NCBI GenBank assembly: GCA_017640615.1
Contig: JAEPQK010000007.1
Span: forward strand, 40,407-104,406
DNA: 64,000 bases
Direction: 5' to 3'
DNA from: Rhizobiaceae bacterium
Lineage (GTDB): Bacteria; Pseudomonadota; Alphaproteobacteria; Rhizobiales; Rhizobiaceae
This document shows positions 16,860 through 25,676 of the stretch, one piece after another. The stretch's first letter is position 1, and every line of letters begins with the position of its first letter. The translations under genes were made by a program, and so were the position numbers. The notes under the pieces were generated by a model that had not been told where the DNA came from, made no database searches, and saw only the letters and a list, made by a program, of their open reading frames with translations.

Positions 16860-17851
16860 CCGTCGGTACCCTGCATGAGCGACATCACCTGCGCCCCGGT
16901 AAGACCCTGCCCCACTTCGGAAGCCAGCCACTCATCCATTGCCGGCTGAATGGCAGCGTCCCAGCGGGCGCGCTCCTCGGCGTCGAGCTCGATGATCTCG
17001 ACCCCGGCAGCGGCCGAAACGTCGATCCCCTTCTGGCCGATTGCGCGGTACATTTTCGCCCCTTCCATGGAGAGCCACTTGCCGGAAGCCTCGTCGACCC
17101 AGGCCTTTTCCTGATCCGACATGCCGTCGTAAAGCGCGCGGTTCATCAGGAGTACGAAGGCAGAGCCGGCACCTGGCACATTGGTGGTGATATAATTGGC
17201 AGGCTCGCTCAGCTTGAACGACAGTGCCGCCGATGGGTCGATCGACACGACATCGACAACGCCGTTGCTCAGATTCTGATTGATCACGCTCACGGGCTGG
17301 CTAACGGCCGATGCTCCAAGCGCCTCGGTGAAAGGAATATCTTGCGCTGAGGTGACGCGCACGACGAGGCCTTTGATGTCCTCAAGCGTCCGGATCGGCT
17401 TGTCCTTGGTGAAAAGCACCTGAGGTTCATTCGCCCAAAGCGCGAGGATTTTCGCGTCGAACTCTTTCTCGATCGGCTCGATCGCACGCCACATGGCTTC
17501 CGTGCATTCAACCGCGTCGGCGCACATGCCAGGCGTGGTGACCGAGGTGGTGATCGGGAACAGCTGCGCGGTGTAGCCCGGCAGATGGAAGGCTATGTCG
17601 GCCACGCCATCAAGCAGGATCGAATATTGCTTCGGCGGCGAAGAATTCAGCGCCCCGCCCGGAAACATGCTGACCGTCAGTTCGCCGCCCGACACTTCGG
17701 CCAGCTTTTCGGCGAAGGGCGTGAAGACGGCCTTGTTCATCGGGTGTGTCGGCCCCATGAAATATGCCAGCGCAAGGTCGCGGGCCTGCGCCGCTGCTGC
17801 CGTCATCGCTACGGATGCGGCAAGCGCAATTGTCGCTATCAGTTTTTTCAT
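16856..17851 (-). CDS. TRAP transporter solute-binding protein, DctP family
   Basis: Periplasmic binding protein of 331 residues. A Sec signal peptide (MKKLIATIAL, an alanine-rich core, cut after Ala-Gln-Ala near residue 23) precedes the mature domain. The mature chain has the DctP pattern 'AYFMGPTHPMNKAVFTPFAEKLAEVSGGELTVSMFPGGAL', and the helix with 'IKGLVVRVTS' carries the family's conserved carboxylate-binding Arg. First gene of the dctP-dctQ-dctM-rdhA unit. Its promoter lies in the 200-base region shared with the divergent GntR regulator. Ligand specificity is not readable; an organic acid, perhaps aromatic and halogenated, is inferred from the dehalogenase. Confidence 0.92.
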   Translation of the reverse strand: MKKLIATIALAASVAMTAAAAQARDLALAYFMGPTHPMNKAVFTPFAEKLAEVSGGELTVSMFPGGALNSSPPKQYSILLDGVADIAFHLPGYTAQLFPITTSVTTPGMCADAVECTEAMWRAIEPIEKEFDAKILALWANEPQVLFTKDKPIRTLEDIKGLVVRVTSAQDIPFTEALGASAVSQPVSVINQNLSNGVVDVVSIDPSAALSFKLSEPANYITTNVPGAGSAFVLLMNRALYDGMSDQEKAWVDEASGKWLSMEGAKMYRAIGQKGIDVSAAAGVEIIELDAEERARWDAAIQPAMDEWLASEVGQGLTGAQVMSLMQGTDG

Positions 17852-17940
17852 TCATTCCTCCCAATGCCGGTTGGTCGAGGGCCCCAGCTTGTTGCGCCCG
17901 TGGTCTTTGCTCCCAGCAGGGCGAACCGGCAAGCAACGCC

Positions 17941-18043
17941 CCATTTGAGGAAGTCTGTCACAAAACGTATTCATATTTAAAGTGAAAATAGCGACAATGA
18001 CCGAAATTCGATGTGCGATTGCACAAAACGTATCCATTTGAGG
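17941..18043 (+). promoter_or_regulatory. Direct-repeat operator candidate between dctP and the GntR regulator
   Basis: The 12-mer CACAAAACGTAT followed by yCAT occurs at 17959-17974 and again at 18022-18037, 63 bases apart. The 10-mer CCATTTGAGG occurs at 17941-17950 and 18034-18043. The pair sits in the divergent region; the second copy overlaps the sequence just upstream of the regulator's ATG at 18052. This is the expected place for GntR/FCD operators controlling both directions. Binding is inferred. Confidence 0.5.
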
Positions 18044-18051
18044 CCGATTCG

Positions 18052-18762
18052 ATGGCACTTAGAAGCGAAAATGTCCTCGCGATCGTACGCAACCAGATTA
18101 TTCGCGGCGACCGTCAGCCAGGCGAGCGCATCACTGAGGCTGCAGTTGCGGCGGAACTTGGCGTTTCACGCACGCCCGCACGCACCGCGCTCGCCGCGCT
18201 CGCCGCGGAAGGGCTGATCGAAAAGCGCACCGGCCGCGGCTTCACAGTCGGCCACATCACCACGGCGGATGTCACCAAAGCGATCGAAGTGCGTGCTTCG
18301 CTCGAAAGCCTCGCCGCCGGACTTCTGGCGGATCGAGGGATGAGCGACGCCGTGGAGACGACGCTTCTGGGGGTGATCGACTCGACCCAAACGCTGCTCG
18401 ACAGCGACGACCCCGACCCCGACCTTCTCGACAGCTACAGCGCCTGGAACAAGATCTTCCACGAAACGATCATGCAGAGCTGCGGCAACGAGCTTATTGG
18501 CTACGCCTTCGAGCGCATCGCAATGCTGCCGATGGCAGCGCTCGGAACGCTTGCCTTCGACCACTCCGATCTCAAACGCCAGCGCATGCGACTCACCGTC
18601 GGCCACTCCCAGCATGTGATCCTGTTCGACGCCTTCAAACAGCGCGACCGGCTGCGTGCAGAAGCGGTGATGCGCGAACACTCGCTGGCGACGCTGAACT
18701 ATTCCGACCTATTTGTCCGGGACCGTTATGGGCGCGATAAATCGAAGGCGCGAAGCGTGTGA
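18052..18762 (+). CDS. GntR-family regulator with FCD effector domain
   Basis: DNA-binding regulator of 236 residues. An N-terminal GntR winged helix (about residues 5-70, with 'QPGERITEAAVAAELGVSRTPARTAL') is followed by an all-helical FCD domain with metal-ligand-type histidines (FHETI, VGHSQH, MREHS). FCD regulators usually sense a carboxylic acid. I prefer ATG 18052 over the in-frame GTG at 18013, because the extra N-terminal codons would run through the repeated operator-like sequence and add residues outside the family pattern. It is divergent from the TRAP-dehalogenase operon, which is its likely target. The gene ends 12 bases from the end of the convergent aldehyde dehydrogenase gene. 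Confidence 0.9.
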   Translation: MALRSENVLAIVRNQIIRGDRQPGERITEAAVAAELGVSRTPARTALAALAAEGLIEKRTGRGFTVGHITTADVTKAIEVRASLESLAAGLLADRGMSDAVETTLLGVIDSTQTLLDSDDPDPDLLDSYSAWNKIFHETIMQSCGNELIGYAFERIAMLPMAALGTLAFDHSDLKRQRMRLTVGHSQHVILFDAFKQRDRLRAEAVMREHSLATLNYSDLFVRDRYGRDKSKARSV

Positions 18763-18774
18763 CGCCTCGACTTC

Positions 18775-20274
18775 CTAAACGAGAAAGCCCGCCGGGCCGG
18801 TGATCGTGTGCGAGGCGGCAAACGCTTCGAGGCCCTCATAGCCCAGATTGCGGCCGATGCCGGAGTTCTTGAACCCGCCGAACGGGCCCCGGCTGTCCTG
18901 CGCCATCGGTCCATGACCGTTCAGGTAGGTGTAGCCTGCCTCCAGCTGCCGCGCGAGCTTCACCGCCCGGTCGGCATCCGGCGTCCAGACAGACGAACAG
19001 AGCCCAAACTCACTGTCATTCGCTTTTGCGATCGCTTCGTCGTCGGTCGCGAATTTGAGGATCGGCAGGCAGGGGCCGAACTGCTCCTCACGCACGACCG
19101 AGAGGGACGGGTCTGGATTGTAGATCAGCGCCGGCTTCTGGAAATAGCCGCCGCCCCGATATAAGTCCCCGTCCGGCACCTGGCCGAGTTCCTTCACGTC
19201 GGCGCCCTTGCCGCGCGCCTCGGCCAGCATGTCGGTCACGACCTTGAGCTGCTGGACGTTGTTGACCGGCCCCATCGTCGTTTCCGGGATCAGACCGTCG
19301 CCGACGACCGCGCGCTCGCAGGCTGCGGTCAGGCCGTCGACCACTTCATCATAGCGGCTTTCGTGGACGTAAAGGCGCTTCAGCGCCATGCAAATCTGGC
19401 CCGAGGACGCGAACGCGCCCCAGTACATTTTCTCAAACACCTCGTCGTTCAATTCGGCATCGTCGAGCACAAGTGCGGCGTCGTTGCCGCCAAGCTCGAG
19501 CGTCACCGGGGTCAGATTGTCGGCGGCCAACTTCATGATATGCCTGCCGACCGGCACGGAACCGGTGAAATTCACCTTGCGGACCAGCGGGTGCCCAACC
19601 AGCGCATCGCCGATCTCGCTACTTAAGCCGGAGACAACGTTCAGCACGCCGGGCGGCAGCATTTTGGCGATGATCTGGAGTGTGAGAACCGGCGCCATGG
19701 CAGAATTTTGCGCCGGCTTAACCACCACCGTGTTGCCGGTGACAAGCGCCTGCGGCAGCTTCGCTCCAAGAATGGAAAGCGGCCAGTTCCACGGCACGAT
19801 TAGCGCCGCCACGCCGCGCGGCTGGCGGGTGATAATGGTGTCGAATTGCGGCCCGGCGCCGGCCGGACCCATGACCTCATCCTTGGACATGCGCTCGCCG
19901 AACGCGGCCGCCAGCATGAAGCGATCGCCGAGGCGGCTCATTTCCAGCAGCGTTTCGCGCGCGATCTTGCCGTGCTCGCGGGTGAAGAGGCGCGAGCGGT
20001 ATTTCACGTCGTCCTCATCGGCGGTCAGCGCCTTGGCGATCTCGCGCAGGCGGTCTGCCCGCTCCTCCCAGCCAAGCGCGGCCCATGCAGGAAAAGCGGC
20101 GTGCGCGGCGCGGACAGCCTCGTCCACGTCTTCGACACTGGCCGCCGCCGCATGACCGACCAGCTCCTTCGGGCGGGCCGGGTTATAGAGGTCGTAGGTC
20201 CTGCCGCCAGAAGCGGCACGCGCCTCGCCGTTGATGAAGATGTCGGTGGTGACGATCTGGTCCATATTGCTCAT
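18775..20274 (-). CDS. Aldehyde dehydrogenase family protein
   Basis: NAD(P)-dependent aldehyde dehydrogenase of 499 residues, the usual family length. The active-site features are present: PWNWP with Asn163, general base Glu260 in TLELGG, and nucleophile Cys295 in SSGQICMALKR. A strong GGGAGGAG site precedes the ATG at 20274; an internal ATG three codons on is also possible. It follows the ketopantoate-reductase-like gene by 115 bases on the same strand and may be the last gene of the polyamine-type transporter operon, oxidising an aldehyde produced by amine catabolism. The substrate cannot be predicted more closely. Confidence 0.9.
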   Translation of the reverse strand: MSNMDQIVTTDIFINGEARAASGGRTYDLYNPARPKELVGHAAAASVEDVDEAVRAAHAAFPAWAALGWEERADRLREIAKALTADEDDVKYRSRLFTREHGKIARETLLEMSRLGDRFMLAAAFGERMSKDEVMGPAGAGPQFDTIITRQPRGVAALIVPWNWPLSILGAKLPQALVTGNTVVVKPAQNSAMAPVLTLQIIAKMLPPGVLNVVSGLSSEIGDALVGHPLVRKVNFTGSVPVGRHIMKLAADNLTPVTLELGGNDAALVLDDAELNDEVFEKMYWGAFASSGQICMALKRLYVHESRYDEVVDGLTAACERAVVGDGLIPETTMGPVNNVQQLKVVTDMLAEARGKGADVKELGQVPDGDLYRGGGYFQKPALIYNPDPSLSVVREEQFGPCLPILKFATDDEAIAKANDSEFGLCSSVWTPDADRAVKLARQLEAGYTYLNGHGPMAQDSRGPFGGFKNSGIGRNLGYEGLEAFAASHTITGPAGFLV

Positions 20275-20389
20275 GGCGTTCTCCTCCCGTCAGAACTTAT
20301 CCATGTTCTCCCGCTTTTCGAAAGTCACAGAACCGGATTGGAGATCGAGCCGGGGGCCAAGGCCGATAACGGAAGCGCGTTCGCGGATA

Positions 20390-21397
20390 TCAGCGTCCTA
20401 GTTGCAGCAGCGCATCGGGTGACATTTTCCGCTCACCGCGCTCGATCGCGTGAACCGCTTCACTCAGCCTTTGAAGATGCGGTACCGGCACACCGTTCTT
20501 GCCCGCAAGTCTGATGACTTCGTCGATCAGCCCGTCCATCTCAGTTTCGCGCTTGTGGATCGCGAGGTCGCGCCAGATGCCCGTGCGCTTGTTGTCGTGT
20601 CCCGACCAATAGCGGCGCTGAGCCTGCCACGAGACCTGCTGTGCTGCCTCAGTTCCGCTTTGCAAATTAAAAGCTTTGGGATCGAAACCGTCGGTCGTTT
20701 CCATGTCGATGCCGAGCTTTTCGGCAACGGAGACCGTCTCGCCGCACAGAAGCGCCAAAATGCGGCGGCGTTCGGGATCGTCATAGACATCGGGAACGTC
20801 GAGATCCGTGATTGCCGTACCGAAATAGACCGCGCCGAGCGCCATTTTCGCCCATAGAAATCCGAATATGTTGTCTGTTGCCTGAACCGGTTGCTGAACG
20901 CTGAGCGTCTGCGCCAGGTCGGAGAGGCGGTCCGTCATTCGCCCGTCGAGCTCGCCCAGCTTGAAGCTGCCGGCACCGCCATATTTCACATGTCCGGGTT
21001 CGACATAGAAGCCGCCAAAGGTGAGATACGCGCCGATGACCCGATCCGCGCCCAGAGCGTCGGACAGCTTGTATTCCTCAAGGCCGTTTTGCAGCGACAC
21101 GACACAGCCGTCGGGCGCAAGAACGCGCTTCAGGAGTGGAACGGCGTCGACGGTATGGCGCGCCTTCACTGCCAGCAAGATTGAGTCGTATGAGCCGTCG
21201 ATCTCCTCAGGCGTTGAGATACTGGGCTTAATTGTTGCTTCCAGGGCACCCGAGAGCCTCAATCCGCCGTCGCGGACCGCTTCGACATGGGCCGCGTTCG
21301 TCTCCGCAAACTGAACGTCGTGGCCGGCGCGCGCCAGATGCACGCCTGTGATCGCACCTATTGCACCGGCGCCGACAATCAGGAAGCGGCGCGTCAC
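20390..21397 (-). CDS. Ketopantoate reductase (PanE/ApbA) family oxidoreductase
   Basis: NAD(P)-dependent 2-oxoacid reductase-like enzyme, 335 residues. The Rossmann motif GAGAIG is at residues 9-14, and the family pattern 'AVKARHTVDAVPLL' and 'VSLQNGLEE' is visible, as is a helical C-terminal domain. A GTG start at 21397 overlaps the stop of the upstream SDR gene (GTGA), which sets the start; a longer frame reaching 21478 would lie inside the SDR gene. Genuine pantothenate synthesis is unlikely in this context. It is more likely a catabolic hydroxyacid or opine-type dehydrogenase serving the same pathway as its operon partners. Confidence 0.85.
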   Translation of the reverse strand: MTRRFLIVGAGAIGAITGVHLARAGHDVQFAETNAAHVEAVRDGGLRLSGALEATIKPSISTPEEIDGSYDSILLAVKARHTVDAVPLLKRVLAPDGCVVSLQNGLEEYKLSDALGADRVIGAYLTFGGFYVEPGHVKYGGAGSFKLGELDGRMTDRLSDLAQTLSVQQPVQATDNIFGFLWAKMALGAVYFGTAITDLDVPDVYDDPERRRILALLCGETVSVAEKLGIDMETTDGFDPKAFNLQSGTEAAQQVSWQAQRRYWSGHDNKRTGIWRDLAIHKRETEMDGLIDEVIRLAGKNGVPVPHLQRLSEAVHAIERGERKMSPDALLQLGR

Positions 21398-22191
21398 CGC
21401 AATTGCCTCGTGAGCGGCATATGCGTGCGGCCGCAATGAGTGCCGCCAGTGACTTCCAGGATTGCGCCTGTTGTCCATTCCGATCGATCGCTTGCCAGGA
21501 ACGCCGCTGCCTCTCCGATGTCGGCCGGGCTACCCGTGCGCCCGATCGGAGTGCTCCGCAGGGTCATGTTCACATAAGGATGCGCATCCTCGCTCTCTTC
21601 GTGCATCACGTTGTCGAGGATCAGCCCGGGCGCCACGGCATTGACGCGGATGCCATGCGGCCCGAGTTCGGTCGCGAAGATATGCGTCATGATCTCAACG
21701 GCGGCCTTGGACCCGCTGTAATGCCCGCCGCCCGGGCGCCCGCTGCGCGCCGCGCCGGAGGATATGTTAATGATTGAGCCTTTCACGCCGGCCTCGATCC
21801 AGCGCCGCGCGAGTGCCTGACAAGTCAGCATGGTGCCGCGCGTGTTGACGGCGAAGACACTGTCCCATTCCTCGACGGTTACTTCCAGCATCGGACAATT
21901 GGGAAAAATGCCATGTGCGTTGACCAGCACATCCGGCAAGCCAAGCGCAGCTTCGGCCTCGTTGACGAACCTAGCGGCATCTTCGGCGACTGATTGATCG
22001 CCGGAAACGGCCGCTACTTTGCCCGAATGAGAAGGTTCGAGTTCGGCGGCAACGCGGCGTACGCGCGTCTCGTCGATATCGGCCAGGATGACAGCAGCAC
22101 CCTCTCTCAGGAATATCTCGGCGGTTGCCCGGCCCAGCCTGCCGGCCCCGCCAGTAACGAGAGCGACCCTGTCCTTTAGCAATAGCGGCAT
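21394..22191 (-). CDS. Short-chain dehydrogenase/reductase (SDR)
   Basis: Classical SDR of 265 residues. The cofactor motif TGGAGRLG is near residue 14, an acidic residue after strand 2 (LADIDE) suggests NAD(H) preference, and the catalytic Ser (NISSGAA) and Tyr-x3-Lys (YSGSK) are present near residues 140-160. It lies 17 bases after the M28-like gene and overlaps the ketopantoate-reductase-like gene, inside a long minus-strand operon. It probably oxidises an alcohol or reduces a ketone in the catabolism of the imported compound. The substrate is unknown. Confidence 0.88.
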   Translation of the reverse strand: MPLLLKDRVALVTGGAGRLGRATAEIFLREGAAVILADIDETRVRRVAAELEPSHSGKVAAVSGDQSVAEDAARFVNEAEAALGLPDVLVNAHGIFPNCPMLEVTVEEWDSVFAVNTRGTMLTCQALARRWIEAGVKGSIINISSGAARSGRPGGGHYSGSKAAVEIMTHIFATELGPHGIRVNAVAPGLILDNVMHEESEDAHPYVNMTLRSTPIGRTGSPADIGEAAAFLASDRSEWTTGAILEVTGGTHCGRTHMPLTRQLR

Positions 22192-22208
22192 GCCGTAGTG
22201 TCCTTCGC

Positions 22209-23945
22209 TTATCCGAGTGCCTGCTCAATGAATCCTGTCGCCTGGCGCAGTCCGAAAGCGATGCGATTGCGCGCCCGTGTCGCGCCGACGCGAAGGAACT
22301 TCTCGGCATCGGAATCCGGGGCGACTGTCGCCATCAGCCTGACTGGCCGCAACGAGGGATATGGCGGTGCGTTTATTGCCGGATCCTGCTCGAAGCGATC
22401 GCACTCGGTGTAGTCAAGGGGGACGAGCGCGCGTGACACCGCGATCAGCACATCATTGAGGTTGTCGGCGTCATCCTCGTCGGCCGCAGCGATCCTGGTA
22501 TTCAACTGATCCGCTAGGGCGATCAGGCGCTTGGCCCCATCGGCGAGTTCCGAAAGGTCGAAGCGGTCGCCAATCGCGTCGCTTATGGTTTCGAGTTCAG
22601 CTTGCAGATAGCGGCCATGCTCCGCCCAATCGAGCGGGAGCACCGGATCGGCCATGAGCCGCCAGACGGTATGCAGATAGATTTTCGTATCGCGGACGAG
22701 GATCTCCTCATCCATCTTGTCCAGCAGGTCATCCGGAGTGTGCCACCACCAGCCGGTGCCGTGGCCAAGCCTATCGCCGCCCCCAAACACGGCGGCCGAT
22801 GCATTGGCTTCACCACTGGCCGGCTGCTCGCTCATATTGCCGTAGATTGCCGAAACGCCGATGCCCCAGAAGGATTGATCGCCCGCACGTGCCATACGCC
22901 GATTGGTGAAATCCTGCCCCGCCTGTTCGCGCAACGTCTCGACCGCGAGCCCACGCAGCTCCGCCGCCGCGGTCGTGTCCGCGACGATCGTATTGCCTTT
23001 GCCGCCGGTGGAATCGACGTTCACATGGACAAGTGCGCGCTTTTCGAGTTCGGCCCAGTTCTGTTCGGCATACCAGGTCGAACCAGAATAGCGGCCCTGC
23101 GAATGGCCGGACCAGAACACAATGCGTAGTCCGCGCCGCCATTTGTCACGATGTTCGGCGCAAACACGGCCAACCTCCATCATCGTGGCGTTGGCGCCAC
23201 CATTGTCCATCACGCCGTAGTACCAGGTGTCGTGATGGCCGGTGAAAAACACGAAGGGCTCGTCTGGCCCGCCCGCAGGCCCGGCCATGTCGCATACGAG
23301 GATCGGCGTCTTGCGCCAACGCGTGTCGACCTCGGCATGCAGCGTGAGCGAAAGGTCCGGTTCCGCACGCAATTTCTCGCGGATTGCGGAGCCGGCGTCG
23401 AGCGGAACTGTGACGACCACCGTTGTCGGCAAATTGTCTATCGTCTCATGTGTCGGGCTGCCCCACACAGGCGAAATGCACATCTCATGGACGTGCTCGT
23501 GCGGACTGACATGCACCTGCCCGACAGCGCCTGCGCGGCTCGCGCGCTGCGACAGCACCGGGTTGGCGATGCCGTCGACCAGCACCAGCTTGCCTTCGAC
23601 GTCATGAGCGGCGAAGGCTTCCTCGCTGCCATTACCAAGATCGACAACTTCGGCCGTCAGCCCGCCGGCGGGCGCGGCGCGGGAAAAGGAGTGCGTGATG
23701 CAGCGCAGCTCATCGCTCCCCATTACAACCCTCGCCTTGCCCGGCAGGCTCACATAGGCGTCGTGCAGAATGAGGTCCGTCTCAAAGCCGTATTCCTTCA
23801 TCCGCTCTTCGACATAAGCAAGGCTCTTCAGTTCCTCCGGCACGCCGGTTTCCTTGCGCCATTTGGCGAACTCCTCCAGATGTCGCCACATGCGTGGACC
23901 GTCGACGGCGTCGATGAGAGATGCGGGCACTTTGGCGGGCGTCAT
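22209..23945 (-). CDS. M28-family peptidase-like protein with altered catalytic Glu-Glu
   Basis: 578-residue protein with the M28 aminopeptidase fold pattern. Residues about 55-210 form a PA-like insert and the M28 domain spans about 215-430. Metal ligands look kept at H237-x-D239, D247, D311 and H402. The canonical Glu-Glu of the 'EE-G-GS' motif, which supplies the general base and a zinc ligand, is replaced by His281-Ser282 in a WSGHSQGRYSGS context. The ATG at 23945 overlaps the permease stop (ATGA); a longer reading frame through the permease is not real. No signal peptide is seen, so it is probably cytoplasmic. It may hydrolyse an imported amide or peptide, or use a different chemistry. 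Confidence 0.8.
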   Translation of the reverse strand: MTPAKVPASLIDAVDGPRMWRHLEEFAKWRKETGVPEELKSLAYVEERMKEYGFETDLILHDAYVSLPGKARVVMGSDELRCITHSFSRAAPAGGLTAEVVDLGNGSEEAFAAHDVEGKLVLVDGIANPVLSQRASRAGAVGQVHVSPHEHVHEMCISPVWGSPTHETIDNLPTTVVVTVPLDAGSAIREKLRAEPDLSLTLHAEVDTRWRKTPILVCDMAGPAGGPDEPFVFFTGHHDTWYYGVMDNGGANATMMEVGRVCAEHRDKWRRGLRIVFWSGHSQGRYSGSTWYAEQNWAELEKRALVHVNVDSTGGKGNTIVADTTAAAELRGLAVETLREQAGQDFTNRRMARAGDQSFWGIGVSAIYGNMSEQPASGEANASAAVFGGGDRLGHGTGWWWHTPDDLLDKMDEEILVRDTKIYLHTVWRLMADPVLPLDWAEHGRYLQAELETISDAIGDRFDLSELADGAKRLIALADQLNTRIAAADEDDADNLNDVLIAVSRALVPLDYTECDRFEQDPAINAPPYPSLRPVRLMATVAPDSDAEKFLRVGATRARNRIAFGLRQATGFIEQALG

Positions 23946-24778
23946 GATGAAGTCTCCTTGTCCTGTCGCAGGAGGTTTGCCGGCAGCTCCTTGTTGCGCA
24001 GGAAGATACTCAGAACGGCAACGATCATCAGCGCAAAGGCGATGAGCACGCTTGAGAGCGCGGCGATGGTGGGGTCCTGCCATTTCTGAAGGTAGAGGAA
24101 CATTTCGATCGGAAGCGTGTTGTCGCCTGCCCGGACGAGGAACAATGTCGTCTCGACCTGATCGAATGAAGTGACGAAAGCGAACAGCGCCGAAACGACC
24201 ATGCTGATTGAAATCTGCGGCATGGTGATCCTGAAGAAGGTGCGAACTGGCCCGGCGCCCAGGTCCATGGCCGCCTCCTGCAGAGTCCAGTCGTAATTGG
24301 CCAGAGCCGCCGTCAGCACGGCGGTAACGAATGGCAGCACGACAACGACATGGGTCGCTACCAAGCTGAAATATGTGCCGTACATGCCAATGCGAATGAA
24401 GAACATGAACACGGCGACGCCGAGCACGATGTTGGGGAGCACTATGGGAGATAGGAGTGCCGCCTTTGCAAGATCGGCCCAGCGCCGCCGATAGCGAACG
24501 ATTGAGTACGCCGCCATCGTGCCGACGATCATCGCCACCGCAGTGGCCGCCAGCGCCAGGATTACGCTGCGCAAGGCGGCAAGATAAAACGCCTCCTGAT
24601 CGAACAGATTGATGTACCACCGCGGTGAAAAACCCTCCGGCGGGAAGACGCTGTAGGCAACAGAGGAAAAGGAATTGAGCACAACGATCGCTAACGGCGC
24701 GATGACGTAGAATGCGCCGAACACGGCAAATGCGCCGAGCAGAAGATGGCGGTAGTGGGGAAGACGACGGGTTGCCAC
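23942..24778 (-). CDS. ABC transporter permease, PotC type
   Basis: Inner-membrane permease of 278 residues with six predicted helices and an EAA-type loop 'QEAAMDLGAGPVRTFFRI' followed by TMPQI near residues 160-185. It begins one base after the stop of the partner permease and overlaps the M28-like gene by ATGA. It belongs to the second polyamine-type importer in this window and forms the channel with the product at 24780-25676. Confidence 0.9.
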   Translation of the reverse strand: MATRRLPHYRHLLLGAFAVFGAFYVIAPLAIVVLNSFSSVAYSVFPPEGFSPRWYINLFDQEAFYLAALRSVILALAATAVAMIVGTMAAYSIVRYRRRWADLAKAALLSPIVLPNIVLGVAVFMFFIRIGMYGTYFSLVATHVVVVLPFVTAVLTAALANYDWTLQEAAMDLGAGPVRTFFRITMPQISISMVVSALFAFVTSFDQVETTLFLVRAGDNTLPIEMFLYLQKWQDPTIAALSSVLIAFALMIVAVLSIFLRNKELPANLLRQDKETSS

Positions 24779-24779
24779 C

Positions 24780-25676
24780 TTATACCTCGCTGTAGCGCAG
24801 CAAACGGTTGGAGATCAGCACCGTCACCATCGCCAGTGCAAGCAACACGATGCCGCCAACCGCAGCCAAGGGCCAGTTGATGTCGGCTGTGGCTGTGTAG
24901 ATCTGCAATGGCAGCACGAGTACACGCCCGCCGCCGAGAAGCGACGGCGTGACGAAGGCACCGAGTGCGAGCGTGAAACAGATTTGCATGCCGGCCACGA
25001 GGCCAGGCAGTGTGAGCGGGAATGTCACGCGGCGGAAGGTCGTCCACCAGCCTGCGCCAAGGTCCATCGCCGCTTCACGCAGCGTTGGATCGAGCCGCGT
25101 CATCGTGGAGAAGATCGGGAACACGACGAAAGGAAGGAAGACGTGCGTCAGGCTGATAACCACGCCGGTGAGGTTGAAGACCAGCTTTATGGGCTCGGGA
25201 AACACAAGCACGGTTTGTAGAAACCAGTTGATCGGCCCCTGATCCGCCAACAGCACCGTCCAGCCGTAGCTGCGCACGACGACCGAAACCAGAATTGGCG
25301 AAAAGATGATCAGCCCGAGCCAACGTTTCAGCGAAGGTGAGTTGACGCGCCACAATGCATAAGCGAGCGGATAGCCAATAAGTGCCGAACAGACGGTGGT
25401 GATCGCCGCCATGCGTACGGTGTCGAATATGATGGTGTGAAAATATGGGTCGGTGAGAAACTCGGCATAGGTGGCGAGTGAAAATTCATCGATCAGCTTG
25501 CCGCGCTCGAAGGTGTAGACGCTGTATCTGAAGAAAACGAGCATCGGCAGCACGAAAGCATAGGCCATCACCAGGAAAGCCGGTGCAATCAGCAGCCACG
25601 GTACGGCGCGCCGGCGCAGCGGCTCTTTGGCTGGCTTGACCGGAGCTTTTGCCGGTTCAGCCATCGTTTTGCTCAT
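24780..25676 (-). CDS. ABC transporter permease, PotB type
   Basis: Inner-membrane permease, 298 residues, with a long Lys/Pro-rich cytoplasmic N-terminal tail before six predicted helices. The EAA loop 'REAAMDLGAGWWTTFRRV' followed by TFPLT lies near residues 195-215. The ATG at 25676 (MSKTM) gives a 20-base overlap with the upstream ATPase gene; an alternative ATG at 25664 shortens it by four residues. No clear Shine-Dalgarno site precedes either. A reading frame extending to 25769 is antisense-free but lies inside the ATPase gene and is rejected. Confidence 0.87.
   Translation of the reverse strand: MSKTMAEPAKAPVKPAKEPLRRRAVPWLLIAPAFLVMAYAFVLPMLVFFRYSVYTFERGKLIDEFSLATYAEFLTDPYFHTIIFDTVRMAAITTVCSALIGYPLAYALWRVNSPSLKRWLGLIIFSPILVSVVVRSYGWTVLLADQGPINWFLQTVLVFPEPIKLVFNLTGVVISLTHVFLPFVVFPIFSTMTRLDPTLREAAMDLGAGWWTTFRRVTFPLTLPGLVAGMQICFTLALGAFVTPSLLGGGRVLVLPLQIYTATADINWPLAAVGGIVLLALAMVTVLISNRLLRYSEV

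Noticed and set aside
11800..17851. Respiratory organohalide reductase complex
   Set aside because: No twin-arginine signal and no RdhB-type membrane anchor gene; the enzyme carries its own NAD(P)H reductase domain, so electrons come from the cytoplasm.
17852..18051. Cobalamin riboswitch upstream of the TRAP-dehalogenase operon
   Set aside because: I looked for the conserved B12-box-like core and found none; the region holds only the short direct repeats.
22209..24620. A single 803-residue protein joining permease-overlapping sequence to the M28-like domain
   Set aside because: The first part is an out-of-frame shadow of the PotC-type permease; the M28-like gene starts at 23945 with an ATGA overlap.
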